From: Bradyrhizobium stylosanthis
Lineage (GTDB): Bacteria; Pseudomonadota; Alphaproteobacteria; Rhizobiales; Xanthobacteraceae
Direction of reading: 5' to 3'
Assembly: GCF_001641335.1 (NCBI RefSeq)
Contig: NZ_LVEM01000002.1
Coordinates: 1,157,663 to 1,221,662 of the forward strand
DNA: 64,000 nt
Of the stretch, positions 18,731 through 29,187 are shown piece after piece (the stretch's first letter is position 1; each line of letters opens with the position of its first letter). Made by a program: the position numbers and the translations under genes. The notes beneath the pieces are model-generated. The model saw only the letters and a list, made by a program, of their open reading frames with translations. It did not search any database and was not told where the DNA came from.

Positions 18731-19597
18731 CTATCTGATCCCCTCGGCCACACGCGCAACTTTTCCTCCTGATTTCAGCTTTTTGCTGACTTCTTTTTTG
18801 GAATGCGGCATCAGACCCCCGAGCGCCGCTTCGATGTTCCTTACCATCGCAAGCAGACGCGGTCCAATGTCGTTGATCAAACGCTCTTCCGTGAAGCGGA
18901 ATGCGGGCGCGCCGCAATTGAATGCGTAAGGCCCGGTTCCATCGTTGAGCTTGAGCGCGACGCCGGCGGCGCCGATGTCGTCGTGCCAATCGCCGACGGA
19001 AATCGCAAAGCCGTACTTCGCGACAGTCTCGCCGGAACGTTCGAGGCCATCGCGCATCTTCGGCCAGCGGCTGCCGTAATGTTCGCGCAGGATGCGCGAC
19101 AATTCGGTGCGATTGTCCTCGTCGAGCGCCCAGAAATAGGCCCGGCCCATCGCGCTGGTTGCAATCGGCACGCGCGCGCCGACGTCAAGTTGAACGCCGA
19201 CCGTTTCGCTGCCGCGGCTCTGTCCGAAATAGATCATGCTGTGACGGTCGCGGCCGCCGACGGCGACGGCGCCGCCGGTCGCGCGCATGACTTCCTCGCG
19301 AAACGGCTCGGACAAATGCCGAACACCGAGATTGGCCAGCGCGGCATAGCCGAGCGACATCGCGGCGGGCGCGAGCTGGTATTTCTCGAAACGGGGAACC
19401 GGCGTCAGATAGCCGAGCTTGGTCAGCGTATAGGTCAGCCGCGACACGGTGGGCTTCGGCAGATTGGTGCGGGCCGCAATCTCCTGATTGCCGAGCAGAC
19501 CGTCATTGGGGTGGAATGCGCGCAATACGTCCAGTCCGCGGGAAAGCGCGACGACGAAATTCCGATCGGTCGCAGTCTTCTTTCCTGTACGCTTCAT
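18731..19597 (-). CDS. IclR-family regulator of the transport/pim region
   Basis: A 288-residue IclR protein. The N-terminal winged helix (about residues 15-75) includes QEIAARTNLPKPTVSRLTYTL, and the C-terminal GAF-like effector domain includes VGVQLDVGARVPIATSAMGRAY. The last 25 residues are Lys-rich (KKEVSKKLKSGG). It is divergent from pimF, with a perfect 19-bp dyad between them, and upstream of the LIV-type transporter on its own strand. It is therefore a likely controller of both uptake and degradation, perhaps sensing the dicarboxylate or its CoA ester (inference). Start ATG at 19597; an open frame extends upstream to 19744 across the operator and is not credible. Confidence 0.82.
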   Translation of the reverse strand: MKRTGKKTATDRNFVVALSRGLDVLRAFHPNDGLLGNQEIAARTNLPKPTVSRLTYTLTKLGYLTPVPRFEKYQLAPAAMSLGYAALANLGVRHLSEPFREEVMRATGGAVAVGGRDRHSMIYFGQSRGSETVGVQLDVGARVPIATSAMGRAYFWALDEDNRTELSRILREHYGSRWPKMRDGLERSGETVAKYGFAISVGDWHDDIGAAGVALKLNDGTGPYAFNCGAPAFRFTEERLINDIGPRLLAMVRNIEAALGGLMPHSKKEVSKKLKSGGKVARVAEGIR

Positions 19598-19624
19598 CCC
19601 TGATCTGCTTCTTGCGCGGAGTCG

Positions 19625-19630
19625 TTGACA
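19625..19630 (+). promoter_or_regulatory. Candidate -35 element of pimF
   Basis: A consensus TTGACA stands 16-17 bp upstream of ATAACCC, a weak -10. The start of transcription would then fall about 19660, just ahead of the 19-bp dyad, which would sit as a roadblock or proximal operator. Confidence 0.35.
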
Positions 19631-19664
19631 AGCCACGTGCTTCAAAATAACCCTGCCGTCAAGA

Positions 19665-19683
19665 TGCGGAATTAAATTCCGCA
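19665..19683. promoter_or_regulatory. Perfect 19-bp dyad: probable IclR operator
   Basis: TGCGGAATTAAATTCCGCA has 9-bp arms with one central base. It contains GGAATT-A-AATTCC, close to the TGGAAATNATTTCCA pattern known for IclR-family operators. It lies between the divergent IclR gene and pimF, 45 bp before the pimF start. Confidence 0.65.
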
Positions 19684-19727
19684 CCGCGAAATCGAACAAA
19701 AGTAAATCCCCACCAAGGAGGGAAACC

Positions 19728-21824
<2,097 letters not shown>

Positions 21825-21848
21825 TGGAGCTTCGCGCTCCAACTCTCA

Positions 21849-21924
21849 GTCATTCCGGGGCGCCCGCAGGGCGAACCCGGAATGTCGAGATTCCGGGTTC
21901 GGCTCTTCGAGCCGCCTCGGAATG
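21849..21924. repeat. Palindromic intergenic repeat, family F
   Basis: GTCATTCCGGGGCGCCCGCAGGGCGAACCCGGAATG followed by an inverse half ending CCTCGGAATGAC; with the arms it could form a long mRNA hairpin. It lies in the gap between pimF and pimA. Confidence 0.7.
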
Positions 21925-21950
21925 ACGGTCTGTGTAGCCTCAAGGAATCC

Positions 21951-23633
21951 ATGACCCATCCCGGCGAACAGTTTTATCCCGAGGGCGTGCGTTGGGACGA
22001 CACCATCGTCCAGGGCTCGCTCCCTGACCTGCTGTCGAAAGCTGCCGCCGATTACGGTCCGCGCACCGCGCTGGAATTCCGGGAGCGGCCGATCACCTAC
22101 ACCGAGCTCGCCGCCATGGCCGAGCGCGCGGCGGCGGCGTTCCTGCGCGCGGGCATCGGCAAGACCAGCTCCGTCGCGCTGTTCCTCGGCAACACGCCGG
22201 ACCATCCCGTCAATTTCTTCGGCGCGCTGAAGGCCGGTGCCCGCGTCGCGCATCTATCGCCGCTCGACGGCGAGATCGCGCTGACGCACAAGGTCTCCGA
22301 CTCCGGCTCGCGCCTGCTCGTCACCTCGAACCTGCAAGCCCTGCTGCCGACCGCGCTGAAATTCCTGGAGAAGGGCCTGATCGACCGCCTCGTCGTCTGC
22401 GAGGACGACAATTGGGGCAAGGTCGGCACGCCGCAGGCGGCGATCCCGGATGATCCCCGCATCGTCACCTTCAAGGCGTTCGTCGAGGGCGCGGCCGCGC
22501 CGGCGCAGTGGCCGTCCGTGACGGCCGACGACGTTGCGCTGCTGCAATATACCGGCGGCACCACCGGCCTGCCCAAGGGCGCGATGCTGACCCACGGCAA
22601 TCTCACCTCAGCGGTGTCGATCTACGACGTCTGGGGCAAGCCTTCCCGTGCGGCGCGCGGCGATGTGATCGAGCGCGTGATCTGCGTGCTGCCGCTGTTC
22701 CACATCTACGCGCTCACCGTCGTGCTGCTGTCCTCGCTCAGCCGCGGCAATCTGATCTCGATCCATCAGCGCTTCGACGTCGAGGCGGTGATGCGCGACA
22801 TCGAGGTCAAGCGTGCGACCTATTTCCCGGGCGTGCCGACGATGTGGATCGCGATCGCCGCGCTGCCTGACCTCGACAAGCGCGATTTCTCCTCGCTCGC
22901 GACCATCGGCTCCGGCGGCGCGCCGCTGCCGGTGGAGATCGCGAATTTCTTCGAGCGCAAGGTCGGCAAGAAGCTGCGCAGCGGCTGGGGCATGACCGAG
23001 ACCTGCTCGCCCGGCACCGGCCATCCGCCGACGGGCCCGGAGAAGCCCGGCTCGATCGGCCTGATGCTGCCCGGCATCGAGCTCGACGTCGTCGCGCTCG
23101 ACGATCCCAGGCGCGTGCTGCCGCCGGGCGAAGTCGGCGAGATCCGCATCAAGGGCCCGAACGTCACCAGGGGATATTGGAACAGGCCGCAAGGCTCGGC
23201 GGACGCCTTCGTCGACGGCCGCTTCCTCACCGGCGACATCGGCTATGTCGACACCGACGGCTATTTCTTCCTGGTCGACCGCAAGAAGGACATGATCATC
23301 TCCGGCGGCTTCAACGTCTATCCGCAGATGATCGAGCAGGCGATCTACACCATCCCGGGCGTGCACGAGGTGATCGTGCTCGGCATCCCCGACCAGTACC
23401 GGGGCGAGGCCGCAAAAGCCTTCATCAAGCTCAAGCCGGACGTAAAGCCGTTCACGCTCGACGAGCTGCGCACCCAGCTCACCGGGAAGCTCGGCAAGCA
23501 CGAGCTGCCGGCGGAGGTCGCGTTCGTCGACGATCTGCCGCGCACGCCGGTCGGAAAATTGTCGCGCCACGAATTGCGCCAGCAGCAGAAACCGTCACAA
23601 TCCACTCCCCTTGCATCAGGAGGTCGTTCTTGA
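21951..23633 (+). CDS. pimA: Dicarboxylate/fatty acid-CoA ligase
   Basis: A 560-residue AMP-forming acyl-CoA synthetase. The ATP-binding loop is YTGGTTGLPKG (about residues 200-210), then GWGMTETCS, TGDIGYVDTDGYFFLVDRKKDMI, and the C-terminal lysine motif RTPVGKLSRHEL. In R. palustris PimA activates C7-C14 dicarboxylic and fatty acids; the neighbourhood supports the same role here. The start ATG at 21951 follows AAGGA (21942-21946). The frame is open upstream, but that part is repeat F. Its stop overlaps the TTG start of pimB by TTGA. Confidence 0.87.
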   Translation: MTHPGEQFYPEGVRWDDTIVQGSLPDLLSKAAADYGPRTALEFRERPITYTELAAMAERAAAAFLRAGIGKTSSVALFLGNTPDHPVNFFGALKAGARVAHLSPLDGEIALTHKVSDSGSRLLVTSNLQALLPTALKFLEKGLIDRLVVCEDDNWGKVGTPQAAIPDDPRIVTFKAFVEGAAAPAQWPSVTADDVALLQYTGGTTGLPKGAMLTHGNLTSAVSIYDVWGKPSRAARGDVIERVICVLPLFHIYALTVVLLSSLSRGNLISIHQRFDVEAVMRDIEVKRATYFPGVPTMWIAIAALPDLDKRDFSSLATIGSGGAPLPVEIANFFERKVGKKLRSGWGMTETCSPGTGHPPTGPEKPGSIGLMLPGIELDVVALDDPRRVLPPGEVGEIRIKGPNVTRGYWNRPQGSADAFVDGRFLTGDIGYVDTDGYFFLVDRKKDMIISGGFNVYPQMIEQAIYTIPGVHEVIVLGIPDQYRGEAAKAFIKLKPDVKPFTLDELRTQLTGKLGKHELPAEVAFVDDLPRTPVGKLSRHELRQQQKPSQSTPLASGGRS

Positions 23634-24817
23634 CCGACGCCGTCATCGTTTCCACCGCCCGCACCCCGATCGGCAAGGCCTATCGCGGCGCGCTCAATGC
23701 CACCGAGGGCGCCACGCTGCTCGGCCACGCCATCGGCGAAGCCGTCGCGCGCGCAAAGGTCGATCCGAAGGAGATCGAGGATGTCGTGATGGGCGCAGCC
23801 CTCCAACAGGGCGCGACCGGCGGCAACATCGCGCGCAAGGCGCTGCTGCGTGCAGGTCTGCCCGTCACCGTCGCCGGCACCACCATCGACCGGCAGTGCG
23901 CCTCGGGCCTGCAGGCGATCGCGCTCGCTGCGCGCTCGGTGATCTTCGACGGCGTCGAGATCGCGGTCGGCGGCGGCGGCGAGTCGATCTCGCTCGTGCA
24001 GAACGACAAGATGAACGGCTTTCACGCCCAGGATCCGGCGCTGCTCAAGATCAAGGGCGAGGTCTACATGCCCATGATCGACACCGCCGAGATCGTCGCC
24101 AAGCGCTACGGCATCTCGCGCGAGAAGCAGGATGAGTATTCTCTCGAGAGCCAGCGCCGCACCGCGGCTGCCCAACAGGGCGGCAAGTTCAAGGACGAGC
24201 TCGCGCCGATCACGACGCAGATGGCGGTCACCGACAAGGCGACCGGCGCGGTGTCGATGAAGGACGTCACGCTGTCGCAGGACGAGGGCCCGCGCCCCGA
24301 GACCACGATCGAAGGCCTCGCCGGCCTCAAGCCCGTCCGCGGCGAAGGCTTTTCGATCACCGCCGGCAATGCCAGCCAGCTCTCCGACGGCGCCAGCGCC
24401 TCGGTGATCATGAGCGACAAGGAAGCCGCCAAGCGCGGCCTTGCGCCGCTCGGCATCTTCCGCGGCTTCGTCTCGGCCGGCTGCGAGCCGGACGAGATGG
24501 GCATCGGCCCGGTCTTCGCCGTGCCGCGCCTGCTCAAGCGCCACGGCCTCACCGTCGACGACATCGGCCTGTGGGAGCTCAACGAAGCCTTCGCGGTGCA
24601 GGTGCTGTATTGCCGCGACAAGCTAGGCATCGATCCCGAGAAGATCAACGTCAATGGCGGCGCGATCTCGGTTGGCCACCCCTACGGCATGTCGGGCGCG
24701 CGCCTCACCGGCCACGCCTTGATCGAGGGCCGCCGCCGCAAGGCGAAATACGCGGTCGTCACCATGTGCGTCGGCGGCGGCATGGGCGCGGCCGGTTTGT
24801 TCGAGGTGTTGCAGTAA
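23630..24817 (+). CDS. pimB: Acyl-CoA thiolase
   Basis: A 395-residue thiolase that cleaves 3-oxoacyl-CoA with CoA. The nucleophile is Cys90 in DRQCASG; His350 is in GHPYG, and the second Cys380 is in MCVGGG, so the catalytic set is complete. It is translated from TTG at 23630, with CAGGAGG 7 nt upstream, overlapping the pimA stop. Position within pimFABCD indicates action on dicarboxyl-CoA (pimeloyl-CoA to glutaryl-CoA plus acetyl-CoA). Confidence 0.88.
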   Translation: MTDAVIVSTARTPIGKAYRGALNATEGATLLGHAIGEAVARAKVDPKEIEDVVMGAALQQGATGGNIARKALLRAGLPVTVAGTTIDRQCASGLQAIALAARSVIFDGVEIAVGGGGESISLVQNDKMNGFHAQDPALLKIKGEVYMPMIDTAEIVAKRYGISREKQDEYSLESQRRTAAAQQGGKFKDELAPITTQMAVTDKATGAVSMKDVTLSQDEGPRPETTIEGLAGLKPVRGEGFSITAGNASQLSDGASASVIMSDKEAAKRGLAPLGIFRGFVSAGCEPDEMGIGPVFAVPRLLKRHGLTVDDIGLWELNEAFAVQVLYCRDKLGIDPEKINVNGGAISVGHPYGMSGARLTGHALIEGRRRKAKYAVVTMCVGGGMGAAGLFEVLQ

Positions 24818-24820
24818 TCG

Positions 24821-24962
24821 GTGTCGTCCTGGCGAAAGCCAGGACCCATACTCCGCAGCAGGAGTGTGGAACGAAGGTGGTAATGGCCCTCGTAACAACG
24901 AAGGTCGGTGGTTATGGATCCCGGCTCCCGTGCGCAATTGCGCACCAGGCCGGGACGACGAC
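24821..24962. repeat. Palindromic intergenic repeat, family G (copy 1)
   Basis: GTCGTCCTGGCGAAAGCCAGGACCCATA at one end and GGTTATGGATCCCGGCTCCC...GGCCGGGACGAC at the other, with the palindrome GTGCGCAATTGCGCAC inside. Another copy is at 46647-46803. It separates pimB from pimC. Confidence 0.75.
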
Positions 24963-24994
24963 AGAATACGACGACGAGGAAACAGGAGGATCCA

Positions 24995-26185
24995 ATGGAT
25001 CTCGCATTCACGAAAGAAGAGCAGGCGTTTCGCGAGGAAGTGCGGTCGTTCTTCCGCGACAACGTGCCGCCGGATACCCGGCGCAAGCTGGTCGAGGGCC
25101 GCCACCTCTCGAAGGACGAGATGGTGACGTGGTGGCGCATCCTCAACAAGAAGGGCTGGGGCGTCAGCCACTGGCCCAAGCAGTTCGGCGGCACGGGCTG
25201 GACCTCGGTGCAGCACTACATCTTCAACGAGGAGCTGCAGTCCTATCCGGCGCCGCAGCCGCTCGCCTTCGGCGTCAGCATGGTCGGCCCGGTCATCTAC
25301 ACCTTCGGCAATGAAGAGCAGAAGAAGAAGTACCTGCCGCGCATCGCCAATGTCGACGATTGGTGGTGCCAGGGCTTCTCCGAGCCGGGCTCGGGCTCCG
25401 ACCTCGCCTCGCTCAAGACCAAGGCCGAGCGCCGTGGCGACAAGTGGATCATCAACGGCCAGAAGACCTGGACCACGCTGGCCCAGCACGCCGACATGAT
25501 CTTCTGCCTCTGCCGCACCGACAACAACGCCAAGAAGCAGATGGGCATCTCCTTCATCGTGTTCTCGATGAAGTCGAAGGGCGTCACCGTGCGCCCGATC
25601 CAGACCATCGACGGCGGGGTCGAGGTCAACGAGGTCTTCTTCGACGACGTGGAAGTCCCGATCGAGAACCTGATCGGCGAGGAGAACAAGGGCTGGGATT
25701 ACGCGAAATTCCTGCTCGGCAATGAGCGCACCGGGATTGCCCGCGTCGGCGTCTCCAAGGAGCGCATCCGCCGCATCAAGGATCTCGCCTCCAAGGTCGA
25801 ATCCGGCGGCAAGCCGATCATCCAGGACGCCGCGTTCCGCGAGAAGCTCGCGGCCTGCGAGATCGAGCTGAAGGCGCTCGAGCTGACCCAGCTTCGCGTC
25901 GTCGCCGACGAGGGCAAGCACGGCAAGGGCAAGCCCAACCCGGCGTCCTCGGTGCTGAAGATCAAGGGCTCCGAGATCCAGCAGACCACCACCGAGCTGC
26001 TGATGGAAGTGATCGGCCCGTTCGCCGCGCCCTACGACGTGCACGGCGACGACGGCTCGAACGAAGCCATGGACTGGACCGCCCAGATCGCGCCGAGCTA
26101 CTTCAACAACCGCAAGGTCTCGATCTACGGCGGCTCCAACGAAATCCAGCGCAACATCATCGCCAAGGCGGTGCTGGGGCTCTGA
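24995..26185 (+). CDS. pimC: Pimeloyl-CoA dehydrogenase, large subunit
   Basis: A 396-residue acyl-CoA dehydrogenase. Flavin and substrate motifs are WWCQGFSEPGSGSDLASL (about residue 125), KWIINGQKTWTT, and the C-terminal SIYGGSNEIQRNIIAKAVLGL. The residue at the position of the MCAD catalytic Glu is Gly, so the base must lie elsewhere or come from the partner, as in other two-subunit dehydrogenases (inference). The start ATG follows CAGGAGGA (24983-24990). It would oxidise pimeloyl-CoA or related acyl-CoAs with PimD. Confidence 0.85.
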   Translation: MDLAFTKEEQAFREEVRSFFRDNVPPDTRRKLVEGRHLSKDEMVTWWRILNKKGWGVSHWPKQFGGTGWTSVQHYIFNEELQSYPAPQPLAFGVSMVGPVIYTFGNEEQKKKYLPRIANVDDWWCQGFSEPGSGSDLASLKTKAERRGDKWIINGQKTWTTLAQHADMIFCLCRTDNNAKKQMGISFIVFSMKSKGVTVRPIQTIDGGVEVNEVFFDDVEVPIENLIGEENKGWDYAKFLLGNERTGIARVGVSKERIRRIKDLASKVESGGKPIIQDAAFREKLAACEIELKALELTQLRVVADEGKHGKGKPNPASSVLKIKGSEIQQTTTELLMEVIGPFAAPYDVHGDDGSNEAMDWTAQIAPSYFNNRKVSIYGGSNEIQRNIIAKAVLGL

Positions 26186-26206
26186 TTGCTATTCGTCACC
26201 ACACAC

Positions 26207-26320
26207 TCGCCGTCATGGCCGGGGCAAAAGCGCGAAGCGCGTCTTCGACAAATGGCCCGGCCATCCACGCCTAACGGCACGAAGAACGTGGATGTCCGGC
26301 ACAAGGCCGGGCATGACGAC
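26207..26320. repeat. Palindromic intergenic repeat, family D (copy 2)
   Basis: GCCGTCATGGCCGGGGC and the inverse GCCGGGCATGACG enclose CATCCACG and CGTGGATG segments. It lies in the space between pimC and pimD. Confidence 0.75.
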
Positions 26321-26345
26321 CTCAATACCGGGAGAGTAGAGAAAC

Positions 26346-27488
26346 ATGGATTTTGACCTGAACGAGGAGCAGCGGCTTCTCAAGGAAAGCATCGACGGCC
26401 TGCTGACCGATTCCTACGATTTCGAGCAGCGCAAGAAATACATGAAGGAGAAGGGCGGCTGGAGCAAAGCCGTCTGGGGCAAGCTCGCCGAGCAGGGCCT
26501 GCTCGGTCTGCCCTTCAGCGAGGCCGATGGCGGCTTCGGCGGCGGCGGCGTCGAGACCATGATCGTGATGGAAGCGCTCGGCAAGGCGCTGGTGCTGGAG
26601 CCGTATCTGGCGACGGTCGTGATCGGCGGCGGCTTCCTGCGTCATGCCGGCAGCGATGCGCAGAAGGCCGCGCACGTGCCTGCCATCATCGACGGCAGCA
26701 AGACGCTCGCCTTCGCCCAGGTCGAGAAGAACTCGCGCTACGATCTCTTCGACGTCGCGACGACGGCGAAGAAGAAGGGCGACGGCTGGGTCATCGACGG
26801 CGAGAAGTTCGTCGTGCTCAACGGCGAGAACGCCGACACGCTGATCGTGACCGCGCGCACCAAGGGCGACCGCCGCGACAAGACCGGCGTCGGCGTGTTC
26901 CTGGTCCCCGCGAATGCCAAGGGCGTCACGAAGAAATCCTACCCGACCCAGGACGGCCTGCACGCCGCCGACATCACCCTCACCGGTGTCGAGGTCGGCG
27001 CCGATGCGGCGATCGGCAACCCCGAGGATTCGCTCGGGCTGATCGAGCGCGTGGTGGACGAAGCCCGCGTCGCGCTCTGTGCCGAGGCGGTCGGCCTGAT
27101 GGACGAGTCGCTCAAGACCACGGTCGAGTACATCAAGACCCGAAAGCAGTTCGGCGTCGCGATCGGCTCGTTCCAGTCGCTCCAGCACCGCGCCTCCGAC
27201 ATGTTCGTCGCGGCCGAGCAGGCGCGCTCGATGTCGATGTTCGCCACCATGGCGAGCGATTTCGAGAACGCCAAGGAGCGCGCCAACGCCATCGCCGCGG
27301 CCAAGGTGCAGATCGGCAAGTCGCTGAAATTCGTCGGCCAGCAGTCGATCCAGCTCCACGGCGGCATCGGCATGACCATGGAGGCGAAGATCGGCCACTA
27401 CTTCAAGCGCCTCACCATGATCGAGAACACCTTTGGTGACACCGATTACCACCAGCGCCGCGTCGCCGACGCCGGCGGGCTGATCTAG
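26346..27488 (+). CDS. pimD: Pimeloyl-CoA dehydrogenase, small subunit
   Basis: A 380-residue acyl-CoA dehydrogenase homolog, partner of PimC. It starts MDFDLNEEQRLLKESIDGLL and has the C-terminal QLHGGIGMTMEAKIGHYFKRL block typical of the short subunit. AGAGTAGAGAAAC precedes the ATG as ribosome site. The last gene of the cluster, it is closed by the hairpin at 27516-27547. The R. palustris operon has a further gene pimE that is not found here. Confidence 0.85.
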   Translation: MDFDLNEEQRLLKESIDGLLTDSYDFEQRKKYMKEKGGWSKAVWGKLAEQGLLGLPFSEADGGFGGGGVETMIVMEALGKALVLEPYLATVVIGGGFLRHAGSDAQKAAHVPAIIDGSKTLAFAQVEKNSRYDLFDVATTAKKKGDGWVIDGEKFVVLNGENADTLIVTARTKGDRRDKTGVGVFLVPANAKGVTKKSYPTQDGLHAADITLTGVEVGADAAIGNPEDSLGLIERVVDEARVALCAEAVGLMDESLKTTVEYIKTRKQFGVAIGSFQSLQHRASDMFVAAEQARSMSMFATMASDFENAKERANAIAAAKVQIGKSLKFVGQQSIQLHGGIGMTMEAKIGHYFKRLTMIENTFGDTDYHQRRVADAGGLI

Positions 27489-27515
27489 TCGCATCGACGA
27501 CCGGACGTTCAAAAT

Positions 27516-27547
27516 CGAAAGCCCCGGAGACATCTCCGGGGCTTTCG
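27516..27547. terminator. Bidirectional terminator between pimD and TRAP receptor
   Basis: CGAAAGCCCCGGAG and CTCCGGGGCTTTCG with a short loop; T-rich on the plus side (TTTCGTCGTTTCT) and on the minus side (TTTCGATTTTG). It serves both convergent genes. Confidence 0.82.
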
Positions 27548-27572
27548 TCGTTTCTGGCCTCGTTCGGCGGCC

Positions 27573-28664
27573 TCAGGTCCGCGTGCGCATCCGCATCATG
27601 AAGCTGTCGTAGCTGAGCTCGGCGACCTGCATCCAGGCCAGCGACTCGTTCCGGAATGCCGACAGGCTGGTGTACATCTTGTTGAAGTGCGGGTTGGTCT
27701 TGTTGAGATCGGCGTAGATCTCGTTGGCGGCGGTGTAGCAGGCCTCGAGCACCTCCTGCGGGAACGGCCTGAGGATGGCGCCGGCCACCAGCAGGCGTTT
27801 CAGCGCCGGCGGGTTGACGTAATCGTATTTGCCGGTGACCCAGGTGAACGTGTCGCGCGAGGCGCTCTCGATCGCGGCCTGGTAGTGCTTGGGCAGCGCG
27901 TTCCACTTGTCGAGATTCATGATGTTGTGGCCTTGGCCGGTGCCTTCCCACCAGCCCGGATAGTAGTAGTACTTCGCCACCTTCACGAAGCCGAGCTTCT
28001 CGTCGTCATAGGGGCCGACCCATTCGGCCGCGTCGATGGTGCCCTTCTCCAGCGCCGGATAGATGTCGCCGCCCGCGATCTGCTGAGGCACGCCGCCGAC
28101 CTTGGCGATGATCGTGCCGGCGAAGCCGCCGACGCGGAATTTCAGACCCTTGAAATCCTCCATCGACTTGATCTCCTTCCGGAACCAGCCGCCCATCTGG
28201 GCGCCGGTCGAGCCGGTCGGAATGCCGACCGAGTTGTATTCCTTCAGGAGGTCGTTGAGCATCTCCTGTCCGCCACCGAACAGCAGCCAGGAAATATGCG
28301 CGCGCGTGTTCAGCCCGAACGGCAGCGACGTGCCGAAGGTGAAGGCGGGATTCTTGCCCCAATAGTAATACAGCGCTGTGTTGCCCATCTCGACGGTGCC
28401 GTTCGAGACCGCATCCAGCACCTGCAGGCCCGGGACGATCTCGCCGGATGCGAACGGCTGGATCTGGAATTTGTTGTCGGTGACCTCGGCGACGCGCTTG
28501 CAGAAATATTCGCAGCCGCCATAGAGCGTATCGAGCGCTTTGGGCCAGCTCGCGGCGAGCCGCCATCGCACTTCAGGTGAGCCTTGCGCGATCGCAGGTG
28601 CCGCAACCGCTGTGCTCGCTGCCAGCCCAGCGCCAGTCACTTTCAGGAATTCACGACGTTTCAT
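27573..28664 (-). CDS. TRAP transporter solute receptor, TakP-like (copy 1)
   Basis: A 363-residue DctP-family receptor. MKRREFLKVTGAGLAAS is a twin-arginine signal with cleavage near PAIA. The TakP-type blocks are present: EIVPGLQVLDAVSNGTVEMG, GAQMGGWFRKEIKS, and GGDIYPALEKGTIDAAEWVG. TakP relatives bind 2-oxo acids with a cation; other members bind organic acids. The ribosome site GGAGGG is 9 nt before the ATG. No DctQ/DctM membrane genes lie in the window, so the partner must be encoded elsewhere. It is a close paralog of the gene at 29188. Confidence 0.86.
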   Translation of the reverse strand: MKRREFLKVTGAGLAASTAVAAPAIAQGSPEVRWRLAASWPKALDTLYGGCEYFCKRVAEVTDNKFQIQPFASGEIVPGLQVLDAVSNGTVEMGNTALYYYWGKNPAFTFGTSLPFGLNTRAHISWLLFGGGQEMLNDLLKEYNSVGIPTGSTGAQMGGWFRKEIKSMEDFKGLKFRVGGFAGTIIAKVGGVPQQIAGGDIYPALEKGTIDAAEWVGPYDDEKLGFVKVAKYYYYPGWWEGTGQGHNIMNLDKWNALPKHYQAAIESASRDTFTWVTGKYDYVNPPALKRLLVAGAILRPFPQEVLEACYTAANEIYADLNKTNPHFNKMYTSLSAFRNESLAWMQVAELSYDSFMMRMRTRT

Positions 28665-28686
28665 GCGTATCCCTCCATTGCGCCGA

Positions 28687-28860
28687 TGTCCTCGACTCAG
28701 GGAACGATCTTGATGTCGTCTTGGCTTCGCCGATAACCGACGTGGTGTTGTGACGATTTTTGGGGTTTCCGAAGGCCCTTCAGGGCTCTTTGTGGAGTCC
28801 GCGCATCGCGGTTCGGGCGCGAGGATGACCGGTCGCCTTGCGATAATCAAGCGGCGTCGG
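28687..28860 (-). promoter_or_regulatory. Upstream region of TRAP receptor copy 1, duplicated upstream of copy 2
   Basis: This stretch shares a run of blocks with 30296-30470: CAGGGAACGATCTT, GTTTCCGAA-GGCCCT, GGGCTCTTTGT, GCGGTT, AGGATGACC and GATAATCAAG, at matching spacing. The conserved hairpin-like GCCCnnnAGGGCC lies at 28774-28786. Promoter or operator function is inferred from preservation after gene duplication. Confidence 0.5.
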
Positions 28861-28904
28861 TGTGCTCGCAGTTGCGAAGGCGAGTCGCAATGCGCTTGCC
28901 TTCT

Positions 28905-29107
28905 TTCCCCTCTCCCCTTGTGGGAGAGGGTGGATGCGCGTAGCGCAGCCGGGTGAGGGGTCTCCCTCCGCGAGCCCCACTCTCATTGGAATACGCGGAC
29001 AGAACCCCTCATCCGGCGCCATAGCCGAAGCTTCGCTTCGGCGTTTCCTTAAGAACGGCGGCCGAAGGCCGCCTACGCCACCTTCTCCCACAAGCGGAGA
29101 AGGGAAG
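28905..29107. repeat. Palindromic intergenic repeat, family C (copy 2)
   Basis: CCCCTCTCCCCTTGTGGGAGAGGGTGG, then GCCGGGTGAGGGGTCTCC, and an inverse part CCCCTCATCCGGCGC with CTTCTCCCACAAGCGGAGAAG. It contains a small palindrome CCGAAGCTTCGCTTCGG. It occupies the gap between the two TRAP receptor genes, together with the upstream region of copy 1 and a terminator. Confidence 0.8.
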
Positions 29108-29121
29108 AGCCCAGCACGCAA

Positions 29122-29153
29122 AAGCCCCGGAGACGTCGCCATCCCCGGGGCTT
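29122..29153 (-). terminator. Rho-independent terminator after TRAP receptor copy 2
   Basis: AAGCCCCGG and CCGGGGCTT arms with a 14-nt loop, followed on the minus strand by TTTTGCG, about 35 bp after the stop at 29188. Sequence similarity to the terminator at 27516-27547 suggests it was duplicated with the gene. Confidence 0.75.
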
Positions 29154-29187
29154 CTCATTCTTTAGTCGAGTGCGCCGTTTCCGCGCC

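Noticed and set aside
24623..26044. A 473-codon frame on the minus strand across pimB-pimC
   Set aside because: Antisense to the end of a thiolase and an acyl-CoA dehydrogenase, and crosses repeat family G. No domain.
28905..29107. Possible CRISPR-like or mobile element from clustered inverted repeats
   Set aside because: There are no regularly spaced direct repeats with unique spacers, no cas genes and no transposase. The sequence is a dispersed palindromic repeat found at two other places in the window.
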